64,000 nucleotides of DNA. Origin: Pachyseris speciosa (lineage: Eukaryota; Cnidaria; Anthozoa; Scleractinia; Pachyseridae). Below the pieces are notes generated by a model that worked only from the letters and a program-made list of their open reading frames with translations, was not told the origin of the DNA and made no database searches. Positions 49,001-60,300 of this stretch are shown piece by piece. Numbering within the stretch: position 1 is the first letter of the stretch; each line of letters begins with the position of its first letter. Location: contig JAEMWC010000107.1 in NCBI GenBank assembly GCA_016490735.1, positions 907,001 through 971,000 of the forward strand. Direction: 5' to 3'. The translations under genes were made by a program, and so were the position numbers.

Positions 49001-52000
49001 ACAGAAACAAAATCCTATGTCTTCAGAAAAGTGCCCTTCGCCTCATGTTTTTTGGTGATTATAGAGCTCACGCAGTACCCTTCATCATTTCATCCAGTCT
49101 ACTACCTCTAGATCTTCTTTACTTCAAGTCAGTTGCCGTCTTAATGTATGACGTCTCAAATAATACATCGCCACCTCAAATAAGTAATTTATTTAATTAC
49201 CAACATAATATTCATTCACATAACACAAGATCATCAACAAGAGGCAACTTCTTTCTCGAATACTCTAGATTAGACAAGCAAAACATGTCCTTTTCAAGAT
49301 ACGGTGTTAGAGTCTGGAATAACCTACCTAATGAAATTCGTCAAATGCCTAAAGTGAAATTTAAACGCAACATTCACAATATGCTCCTTCAGGAAACTCT
49401 CGGAGGCGAATGAGTATATTGATCTATTGGATTTGAATATGTCTTGAAAACTAAACTCAGTTCATTCTATTAGCTTTCTATCTACATTATCCTTCCAGCT
49501 TCTCATGTAATCTGCCTTTTTTTCTCCTGAGAATCTTTGTTTTTCCCAAATGTTATTAATACTAGTCAGTATTCAGTATTCACCTTATCTTAATGTATTG
49601 TATGATAATAATTAATTTTACTTAGTATTGTAATTGTATTGTAATTGTAATTATTCACTTTGTATTTAGTATTCAGCTTATTTTAATGTATTGTGCGATA
49701 ATAATTAATTCTATTTAGTATTGTAATTGTATTGTAATTGTATTGTAATTGTAATTATTCATTTTGTATCTAGTATTCAGCTTATTTTAATGTATTGTAC
49801 GTTAATAATTAACTCTACTCAGTATTTTAATTGTATTGTTATAATTGTAATTATTCTACTTAGTGTCAAGCCACTGCTCGCCTCGAATAGCTATAGCTAA
49901 CTGCGAGCAGTGGTACATCCTATTTTGTATTTTCTCAATTTTTCTTAATAAACTTGAACTTAATAAACTTGAAACTTGAAACTTGAACCTTTGCTTCCTA
50001 ATCACAACAAAGGAAGCTTTCGGACTAAAGTCGACTCTCTACTAGCCTTTCACGCAGTCCTTTTTAGGGGACCTGTTTGTGGGGAGGAGGTGAAATATGA
50101 GTCCTCCAAAAACAACTGCGTAGGAGGCTAATCCTCCGCTTGCGGACCCTCCTGTAAACAGACACCAAACCACGGACCTGGCGATTTCCCCAGTCAAACT
50201 CTATATTTATAACCTTCTGTAAACGGACACCATTCGTAAGCAGAAACGGAAACTTCTTTGAAGCACCAAGGGCTAGAACTCAGGAAAGACGAGCTAAAAC
50301 GGCAGTTTATAGAGTCTGCAGTGCAGGCGTTTGTTTTCTTTTCTTTTCTTTTTGCGAGTGCCATTTAAAATAGTCGTTCGTGTATTAGGCAGCCATCTTG
50401 GATTTTCAAACCGAGAAGAGTTGGAGGAATCAAAGGGGGCTCAAAGTTCCTTCGTCTTTCTGTCTGTCGCTCAATCCCTTGGTCACATTTGCTTCTCTCC
50501 CCAATTTCCTTGTTCATGTGGGGTGACTTTAACAGCACGCAGGAAGCTCAATCGGCATAATGTTATTTTTTCATTATCCTTGCTCTTGTCATGCTAAACC
50601 ATGCATCTTTCTTCTTTCATACTCGAGCTTAAAATTTTACCGTCTTTGCTGCTTCTCACCCCAACAGAAACTTTTTACCTTTTAGTTGCTAATTATAGCA
50701 CTATGTAGGACGCACGTCATGCATCAACACAGTAAATGACCTTCAATTGCAGCAGCTATTTTCAGGAAGCAAATGAGGCAGAAAAACAACTGGGCAACCA
50801 AATGACGTCGTGAAATTAAAAGTGGAAAAAGGTGATAACAACATCTATTTTTGTGTAAACTTCAATGTTATTTCCATGTTTTAAAACAAAACTTGGAATC
50901 TATAGATTATTTCCAACAATTTAGCATCACTTTGTTGTAAGAGCAGAAGTTCCCAACAGGCTTGAGCAATCGCATCTGCAAATTCCACCAAGGACCCCAG
51001 GCTCAGCAGTATCACACATATTTTTTCAGACAACTAAGGAGAACTATACTGTTGCTTTGTGAAAGTGCAGTGCTTATAATGACTGTTTTGTTTTGCTTTA
51101 TTAATGAATTGAATGAATTTATCATTTACTCAGCACAGCTTTACAGAGGATACAGATCGGAAATAAATATATTATAGATAAAGAATAAAGATAATAACAT
51201 CTAAATAAGGAGTGGATTGCAATCATCCAAATAGCAGAGACTTGGAATCTAGTAGATGATCGCAAGGGAATACACACCTCTTACTAGCCGAGTTCAAGGT
51301 CTGTAACTGTAAGTTACAGACCAAGATTTTTCCCGTTGATTTATGGCCCAAGAGCAAAGCGCACGTGCCATAAATTAATAGGAAAAAACAAGGATCCATA
51401 ACTTACAGTACGGACCCAGAAAACAATGTCAGTAAGATATTTACTATACCACTGAGGTTAATCTGGCACGGGGGAAAGAAAACTAGTTGAATTTAAGCGG
51501 GCCGTACTGTAGAATATGGTCCCCAAAATTGACCAATCACAGTGCGCATACTAAGTGAGACATATAATAAGAACTTCATTGATAAGAACAGCATTAATAA
51601 GAACTTCTTCTGTAAAAAATATTTCTTTTTATGCACTAGGCTAGATAATTACAGTAATACGTATGACAATCAAGCATAGAGTTCTTAAGGACTTAACGAA
51701 AAAGTGAAAGAGAATTTGATTTAGTGATACTTGGAGGCAAAGAAATCCAAAGGTAAGAACCAGTAAATTTTAGGGAGTGTAAACCATACTGGGTGGTATT
51801 GACTACGAAAAGATTTCCATCACATGATTGGCATGTTGGTTAGGGGTGGACAGAAAGGGTAAATTCAAAATACTCACTGAAACAAGGAGGTAAAAGACTG
51901 ACCACTGATAAAAAAGTGAGAGTTTTATTATTAGATTGCTTATAACTTCTTACCTGTATAGTGTGTCGTTTTGAAGCATAGTACCTCGCTGCCATTTCTT

Positions 52001-54159
52001 GTCTTTTCTTTTCAATGTTATCCATCATAACACTCTTCGAGGGAAGTGATTTCATTCCACGAAAGACCTGCGTTGCCCACCGAGCTTGAAGCTCCGATAT
52101 TGGGAAAATAGCACCAAGGGGTTGGATACACCCTATAATGGCAAGGGTTGGCTTGGCAAGGCTTGGAGGAAATACATATTTGTACAATTCAACTTTGTTG
52201 TCGCTTACAGGTACAACAGACTGATCTAAAATTTTAAAGCCTATCTTGTAACCCGTGCAGAAAATCACCACATCCAGATCAGTCACTTCAGAACCGTCAT
52301 CAAAGACAACTCCTTTTTTGGTAAAATGGCTGACATTTGGCTTAACAACAATGCTGCCAATAATAATTCGATGAGGAAGGTCATCATTAACCATAGGATG
52401 CTGACCAAAGATAGAATGCTGTGGACGCAGTGCAAATGTTTCATGATCAAACCTTTGGTTTATCACTTTGTGGAAAAAGGAAGTAAGAAGTTTTCGTGGT
52501 AACAAAGAAATGTACCGCCGATTTGACTGCTGGTCATTAGGCTCTCCACCTTTACCCATTCGTGAAAGCACCCATGCACCTCTGCGAGTACTGAGGTAAA
52601 CCTGAGGTGTATGGCGGCTGAGCTCAACAGCAATATCACCACCAGAGTTTCCAATTCCTGTTATAGAAAACACAAAACTGATTAGCAACTTGGAAAAGTT
52701 ATCAGCCATATAATAGCTTTTATTTTTAAATAGGAAACTTTTCTTTTTTTTCACAGATTCGTGTAGTTTGGTTGCTGCTATGGTCAAATATTATTGCAAC
52801 ATGGCACTGGTGCTTATATTTCTTTAAGTGCACCTAACCCCAAAATATAAATATATATATATTTTTTGCTCAAATAAATCTTTGAGCTTTTTGCACTTTT
52901 TTAAACCAAATATTGACTTTTTATAGGCTGTTAAAGTTACGAAATCTAGCCATCATCTGTCACACGGCCAAGCTACAATCTTGGACAAAACTGTTGAGAA
53001 AATTGAGCTTAGAAGCCTTTGTATGTGCAAGCAGTGATCAACTGAGTTTGAAAGTCCCCCTCCCCCCCAATTGGAATGGAAGTTACTTTAGGGATATTGT
53101 TAACTCACACAGATCGGAGAAGGATTTTTGGGCCCTAGGAGCCTATTTTCTCAAGTAGTTTCGTCCAAGATTGTAGTAATAGGCATGGGTCTATTCCTTA
53201 TATGACACAAACTGATTTGCATCTCAGTAAGTCTTTGCAAACATCCATCCATCCAAGGGGAAACAGTTTCACATTCCCAAGATGCTTTTCATGTAACATT
53301 GTCGTAGGGGTGGGGCCTAACAAAAGGTTAGCACAATATACCTTTTTAGCTTGTATATTTTGTTTTCCCAATGTAGACCACGTGATCTTCCCAAGGGGAT
53401 TTGCCTTTTGTCTTTTCATAAATTATGCGTACATATGCACGTGAATAAGGCGAAGTTCTCTAGGGTAACATCACGTGGTCTACATTGGGAAAACAAAATC
53501 TACAAGCTAAAAAGGTCTATTTTGCTGTAGTCATTAGTCTACTTAATTGAAAACTGTATAATATAGAACATTTATGTAGACTTACCCACTACAAGGACAT
53601 TTTTGTTCTCAAATGGTTTGAAGTCCTTGTAAGAATGACTGTGCATCTTGATTCCCTCAAACTGGTCCTGGCCGGGGAAACTTGGAATGGGCCATGAAGG
53701 CTCGGAATGATGACCAACACATAAAAACACAGCATCATACACTTCTACCTTCACGTCTTCAGGATTCGTGCTGTTCTGTTCTTGAAACAGAATTTCCCAT
53801 TTTCCGGTCTCGTCAAAATCCGAGGTTTTCCTGAGGTCAACAACTTTAGTACGGAATCGTATGTACTTGTACAAATCAAACGCTTCAGCGTACAGATGGA
53901 AATATTGCATGATTTTTTTATGATGCATGTACGGTGGGTACTCCTTAGGAATCGGGAAATCCGAAAAGCACATCATTTCTTTGCTTGTGTTGATCACTGT
54001 TGACTTGTAAACGGAACTGTGCCGTTCTTCCTCAGTAAAATGCCACAAGCCTCCGATCGAGTCTTCTTGCTCAAAGCACACCGGCTCCAAACCATCATCT
54101 TTGCAACATTTTATGCAGGTTAGGCCACTCGCTCCAGCTCCTATTATTGCTACCCTCAT
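46033..54159 (-). CDS. Flavin-containing monooxygenase, FMO-B
   Basis: A second FMO, paralogous to FMO-A. Minus-strand exons join in phase: 53586-54159, 51954-52657, and 46033-46365 with a TAA stop, giving 536 residues. The motifs are GAGASG (7-12, FAD), FEGIKMHSHSYKDF (family motif), VVGIGNSGGDIAVE (NADPH), FCTGYKIGF and FGPCTPAQYRLMGPGVW. The hydrophobic tail YLKILVLFVMVVAICVRF ends six residues from the C-terminus, a likely ER anchor. Both introns fall at exactly the same codons and phases as in FMO-A (after the first G of GxGNS, phase 1, and after the TIQ codons, phase 0). The last intron is 5.6 kb because a LINE is inserted in it in opposite orientation. The start codon lies 158 bp from the sedoheptulokinase start on the other strand. 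It appears intact. Confidence 0.95.
46470..49990 (+). pseudogene. Non-LTR retrotransposon (CR1/L2-like LINE), decayed
   Basis: The coding part encodes an APE-type endonuclease (NIRSL; VIGVTETR; ILMGDFNINLL; LIDNIFIN; DLTDHFSQ) followed by a reverse transcriptase ([58 protein letters not shown]). The first ORF block runs 46692-48173 and the second 48367-49413. At least three lesions separate them: a TGA near 46581, a frame change near 48170 and a TGA near 48277. The copy lacks ORF1 and so is 5' truncated. The 3' end has an internal tandem repeat and finishes in cttgaa(a)-type units (49947-49988), the short simple tail usual for this group. It lies antisense in FMO-B intron 2. The clade assignment is by motif style only. 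Confidence 0.9.
49560..49866 (+). repeat. Tandem repeat in the LINE 3' UTR
   Basis: About three units of 100-115 bases, each with attcagcttattttaatgta, ataattaattctacttagta and attgtaattgtaattattca. Confidence 0.85.
50051..50131. mobile_element. Tiny remnant with Mutator-like MITE ends
   Basis: Left tagcctttcacgcagtcctt and right aacaactgcgtaggaggcta resemble the ends of the element at 13267-13556. No matching target duplication was found, so the boundaries are tentative. Confidence 0.4.
50790..50960. repeat. Half copy of the 2657-3075 MITE family
   Basis: Ends in aatttagcatcactttgttg followed by taagagcagaagttcc and contains ccatgttttaaaacaaaact, matching one arm of the element at 2657-3075. 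Confidence 0.6.
51300..51415. repeat. Hairpin-forming inverted repeat
   Basis: gtaagttacagaccaagatt at 51316 pairs imperfectly with aaggatccataacttacagt at 51390-51409; the central segments atttatggcccaag and cgtgccataaat also pair. A perfect short palindrome, ggtctgtaactgtaagttac with agacc, starts it. Likely a MITE fragment in FMO-B intron 2. Confidence 0.5.
53338..53520. mobile_element. MITE with about 52-bp inverted arms in FMO-B intron 1
   Basis: Left arm tacctttttagcttgtatat, then ttttcccaatgtagaccacg. The right arm is its reverse complement, ending tctacaagctaaaaaggtct. The spacer is about 85 bases. Confidence 0.8.
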
Positions 54160-54317
54160 TTTGAAGAAAGAAATAAAGAAGAGTGCCGGTAGATCGAAGA
54201 AACGAGCAATTCACGATCACGCAACGGGGCAGAGATCAAACTTCACAAGGTATGTCATGTTAATGTAACTGAAAAGTCTCATCACGCAACACTTAATAAA
54301 AGATTGCGTTACACAAG
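54160..54317. promoter_or_regulatory. Shared divergent promoter, FMO-B / sedoheptulokinase
   Basis: Only 158 bases separate two start codons on opposite strands, so the core promoters and 5' UTRs of both genes must overlap or start further out. It holds two direct copies of atcacgcaac-like sequence (54216-54225, 54281-54290) and attgcgttac (54302-54311) as an approximate inverse. Their role is unknown. Confidence 0.5.
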
Positions 54318-57300
54318 ATGGAGGACGATTTGCATGAAACGATCGATTCCGAAACGTTTGTCTTGGGAATCGACATCGGTACAACTTCGATCAAAGTTTC
54401 CTTGTTGAAAAGAAGCAGTAGAAATGTTGTTGAGAGTGTTCGCTTCGAGACAAGGGCAAGTGTTTCCGATGGGGAAATTGCAGAGCAAGATGTAGGGAAA
54501 ATCTTAGCTGTTTTACAACATGCTCTCGGCCAACTGTCACCGCAGTTCTTAGCCAAAGTGAGCAGAATTGGGATTTGCGGACAGATGCATGGATGTGTGA
54601 TGTGGAAAGGGCGATCTTGTTTGGCTTGGAACTCATTTGGCAATTATATGGTGACTGGAAACAATGTCTCTAGTTTAGTCACCTGGGAAGATAGAAGATG
54701 TACGAGAGAATTTCTACTCTCACTTCCCCCCACTCAGCAGAAAGTTCCTCTTTCTACCGGTTTCGGGTGTGCTACACTGTTTTGGCTACAAAGAAATCAG
54801 CCTAGTGTTTTAGAACGTTACGACTGTGCTGGAACCATCATGGATTTTGTCGTGTGTATGTTGTGTGGAATGGACAAGCCTTGCATGTCTTCGCAGAATG
54901 GTGTTAGTTGGGGATATTTTGATGTCGAGAAAATGACGTGGGAGGTGGATCTGTAAGTTCTAATCTGTACATCTTGAAGGAGTTAGCATCTAGTTACAAA
55001 GTGATTGTTTTAGAAGTTTCCAGTTTGAAATGATTTATGATGCAAACACAAGAATAAGCACTGGCATCAAGTAACAGGGTGATGATGATTTGAATTTGTA
55101 AACAACCTGTTTTCAATTGAGTCTGTTAATTACCACTACACCATCATAATAATAATAAGACTTTATTTAACCAGGGTAGCACGTAATAGCCACAGGCTAA
55201 TAAACTTGTGGCCCTGATTTAATCAACTAATTACAAGTTAAAAATAGAACATCACTTAAAATTATGAATAAAAACATGCAATTTAAATAATCAAAAAATG
55301 ATCATATAAAACTCGATTACTAAATATGAAAATGATGTAAAAATTGCTGGTCCCTAAAAATCTTAAAACACGAAAATTTGGTTTATCAATGGAGTTGATA
55401 ATGTAAATTGACCACCATACAGGGATTCTTACTCCACATGTTGTGCTTAAAACAGGCTACAGAATCCACTTTCCTAGTAGATAAGGGTACATTATTCCAG
55501 AGTCTTGAAGCGGTAGGACAGTGATCAAAGATGTGATTTACCAGTCTGAAGATGTACCGTAGCATACCGAAGAATTTTGTTTCAAGGTCACAAGCTTTTA
55601 AGGTAATGGAAGTCTACAACTCCATAGGCAATGAAGCTAAGGATCAAGTCAAGATGTTAACACAAAGTCAAATTAGTCAGCAGAAAATTCCCTGGGATAC
55701 TACATCTTAAGCCACGTAAATCACGTATTGGATTGCCACACTGCTTGCGTGGTTGTCCTGATGGTGCAATAGTAACACACCCAACTAGCAACAGAGGGAT
55801 GTGGGTTCAAATCCCACCCATGGAAAATTTTCTTACGAACATTAATTTTATGCAATTTATACTATATATACTACAGTGCCATCACTAATTTTTAATTAGG
55901 CAGGGATCGATGAGCAAACAGTATCCAGAGAATTCAGCTATTGTGGCATAGTCAATATGCTGTTTTCTATCAAAGTAGCCAGCAATCTAACTCAAAAATC
56001 TGGGGAAAATCCCCAGCCTCCGGCCTTTACTGATGGCCCTGGCTTAAGTATGCATAACATGTAGTATGATAAGTGTCTTATAATATGTTTTGATAAAACC
56101 TTTTTGTTTTATCACTGCAAGTTTATCTCTTTGCTCCAACAGCCTAAGAAGTGCAAATTTCCCCACCCATCTCCTGCCAGTAGTGATAGCACCTGGCACT
56201 GTTGCTGGCAAGCTGCAGAAGTCTTTCATTGGCATTCCAGTTGGAACTCCTGTGGGGGTGGCATTAGGAGATTTTCAATGCTCTGTGCTTTCCAGTACAT
56301 CCCAGTTGGGTGATGCAGGTGATAAGCAGACAGATGTTTAGTTAATAATAGTATTGTTCATATATGAGTGTACTTAGAGTGCAAATTTAATGAACTGTTG
56401 ACAGAAACATACATTTCACTATCAAAGCTGTGGTAATAAAAGAATTTTCACCCCTGTTGATCTTTTTTGCCTTCAGCTTCAGTTGCACAGTGAAAATTCA
56501 CTATATCAGGGTAAATCTTAAGTATGGCCTTTTATCTGCAGGATTGTGTTCATTAATATATAATGGGGTTAGTTACAGTATAATTGGGGTTCGATCCACA
56601 ACCTTCCTCTTCTTTTCCTCATAATTTAATACTCATTTGTTTAGTGTTTATTTATTTACTTGTTGTTTTTACATCAGTCCTCAAATTCATTAGTAACACC
56701 ATTCTTCCCTTTTTGCATGTGTCTCTGGGTCCTTGGTTCTGTCACTTGAGAAACAACAAAGATGGTATGGATTTTCAGTGAGAGTGACTCGTGTACATTT
56801 GGAGGTTAATATGCGCACTCCTTCTTTGGGTCTTGGATCTGCCTACATAATGCTACTGCTCAACTACTCATATCCACAAATTGTACATATACTGTACAAC
56901 TAAGTGTAAAATATTAGGTAATTACTTTTAATTAGCTTAATATCATGTAGCAAAGAGCAAGAGACTGTTTTTGGTTTATAAAAAATGAAGGGTTAGTGCA
57001 CTCATTCTGTTGTCCTATTGTCTGTCTCTGTTTCAGTTTTTAATATTGGCACTGCCTGTCAGCTAGCTGTGGTTATTCCTGATGATGTCCACAATAAAAA
57101 CATTGCTCAGCCTCGCCATAGTGTTACCACAGACATCCAAAGCAATGCACTACAAGTTCTTCCATTCTTTCAAGGAACAAGGGTTATTACAGCTGCATCA
57201 CTCTCAGGTAATGTTACCGTAAGGTGGCAGAGTTACTCTGATTGAAAATCTGTTTTTGTGCAATGTAACATTGGCTCATTAAGGAATGATGATGGTAGTG

Positions 57301-60300
57301 ATGGTGGTGGCCATGGTGGCATTAGCCAATATACTCATCACTGGGATGGACAGGTAGGATGGAATCGCACTGTGCAATTAGAGCGGTTTTCAATTGAGTG
57401 TCGAAAGTAATTCTGGTTTTACTTTGGCTTTGCATTGCTTCGCTCTGTGATTGGCCGAGAAAACTTGCACCACTTTCTCAACCAATGAGAAGCAAAACCA
57501 AAACCAATCAGGATTTGCACGCGCGTATTTTCCCCCGCTTTGCGTTGGCTACTTGTAATTGCTTCGTATTCTGATTGGCTCATTGCTGGGACTGCTTACT
57601 TTTGTTGTGATTGGTCAGAGTAATTGCTTTGGTTTTGGCTTTACACTCAATTGAAAAGCGCTCTAATCTCCAGAGGAAAACCTCTCTTTACTAGAATAGA
57701 GATACCTTGTTATAGGAAATTAAGCTTGTGTTAATTTAAGTATTCGAAATTAACGCGACTTAAATTAATGCAAATTGAAGGAAAGATTACTTTCCAATAA
57801 AGGAAATGGATCATGTGTATTTTGTGCACCCCTCGACCGATATATCGGCTGATATATTGACCGATACATCGGCCGAGTGTCGGTCGACATATCGACTGAT
57901 ACTCGGCCAATGTATCGGTCAATATATCGGCCGACACTCGAGCGATGTATTGACCAAGATATGTCAGTCAATATGTCGATCGATATGTCGGTCAAGATAT
58001 CGGTCGAGGGGTGCACAAAATACACATGATCCATTTCCTTTAATGGAAAGTAATCTTTCCTTCAATTCGCATTAATTTAAGTCACGTTAATTTCGAATAC
58101 TTAAATTAACACGAGCTTAATTTCCTATAACAAGGTATCTCTATTCTATCGAGTATCGGTCAATATATCGGCCCACACTCAACCAATACGTTAACCATTG
58201 ACTGTCGGTGGAATATCGGTCGACTGTCAGTGGTATATCGGTCAACTGTCGTGTACTGTATTATAATCAGGCATCAAATATTTTAAGCAATGAAAACGTA
58301 AAGCTTGTGGGATGTGGCTGGAGTGACAAGGATACTTCACAAATTAATGTGATCAAGTAAGTGATCAAGTATGTGATCATGTGGCCTTAGTGCCTTTTGA
58401 GTGGCTTCAGCTTACTTGATCACATTAATTTGTGAAGTATCCTTGTCACTCCAGCCACATCCCACAAGCTTTACATTTTCATTGCTTGTTTTATTGATAT
58501 GTGGGTACTTGAGCCTGAGCATTAGCTATGCCATGCTGATGAGGCCTAACAAGGCCGAAACAGCTGTCCATGGCTGCTAATGCTTGGGCTCAATCTTTGC
58601 TTTGGTAGATTTAAGGGGTAATGCCCGCTACCATGTGGCCTTAGTGCCTTTTGAGTGGCTTCAGCTTACTTGATCACATTAATTTGTGAAGTATCCTTAT
58701 CAAATATTTTAGACTGTGTTGAGACACTTGGCAATGAAATCGATTTCTGAGTGTTTTGGATACATCTCCCCCTTCCCCCACAAACAATGTTGATGTTTCC
58801 ATTTCTTCTTTTACTGCACAGACCACAGCGGCTACATAATATTGAATTGGGGGCTTGGGGGTATCACAGAATAAACGCTAGATGTAAATAAATTAGAACA
58901 AGTGCTTAAATATCGGAACGCGTGTCTAAACGGCTATTAATTGTCGCCTTTAATTGTCGCTCACTGTAGGTTAAATTACGTCTGCTACGCAGGCTGCAAT
59001 CAACCGTACACAAGTATGACTGAAGTATATGCACAATGTCGGTAGCCTATCGATCGACATGTTGGCCGACAGTCGGACAAACAATCGCGGTCGATATGTC
59101 AACCGACATATCGACCGATATCTCGACCGACCTATCGATCGACATATCGACCGACATACTTCGGTCGATATGGCGGTCGAGTGTCGGCCGAGTATCGGTC
59201 GATATGTCAACCGACACTCGGCCGATGTATCGGTCGATATATCGGCCGATATATCGGTCGAGGGGTGCACAAAATACACATGATCCAAGGAAATTAACGC
59301 GAAATAGGTGCTAAAATTAGTGCGACTTACAAAAAGAAACAGAGTTTGTTGACACAACAGGGGCAAATTTATTTTAACGACAAATGCAAAACTCCGCAAA
59401 GCAACCAATGTTCGTGGAATTGTTTCTAAACGTAGGGGTTAAGGGAAGGAATCTGGCCACTTAGAGCGTTCTTTACAGTGACCATGATACCGGCGGATCT
59501 CCACCCTAATAAAATATTGATTTTTCCTTTTAAAGGTTATTGTATTAAAAACAATTTAACTTAGTGAAAGATTGATTTGAAATGCAGTGCCCAGAAAAAA
59601 GCTATTGTTTCCGAGTCGTCAAGAATGTCTGAAGTATATCGAGAATTTGGGGCCACTTATGCGTGTTTTCTCTAGCGACACAAGCACAAGCGCAAGCATA
59701 AGCGCAAGCACCGTGAAAACGGGCTTAACGCAAGCATAAGCACAAGCGCAAGGATCAAAATTTTTCCTTTTCCTTGTGCTTACGCTTATGCTTGCGTTCG
59801 CTTGCGTAGTGTTCGTTTTCACTTGGCACAAGTTACTTATGCTTGCGCTTGCCTGTGCTTCGCTAGTAAAAACCAGGCTTAAATTGATGACCCGGAAATT
59901 CAAGCCAGCAAAAATTAACGCGAATTAAATTAACGCAAATTTTTAAACTTCGCGTTAATTTACTTTTATGTAATGTTTAATAAATGAGTAGGAGTGTTTT
60001 AGGACTTGGTAAAACACGAATTGCGAATTTATTGAACGGCTCAAAAAAGTTTACTCTTCATCTATCCATTCTTGCGCTAAAATTTGGATTTTGGGTTATT
60101 TTGGCCTAGAAAAACGGATGTAAGATTTAGCCGTGTCTTTATCAGCTATAAAGACACTCATTAAAAATTAATTTCTTTTGTATTTCCTTCATGAATTATT
60201 AATGAGTTTTTAATAGGTAGGAAAGCTTAACCCCAATAGTACTCCTGTCCACCTGCACCTACTCCAAGACTACCAAAATAATATGGACAACATGGTTTCT

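Noticed and set aside
57765..59408. Overlapping open frames on both strands with repeated DIS/IYRS-type residues
   Set aside because: They arise from the 12-base period of the palindromic array, which cannot create stops in some frames; there are no splice borders or domains, and the region is inside an SHPK intron.
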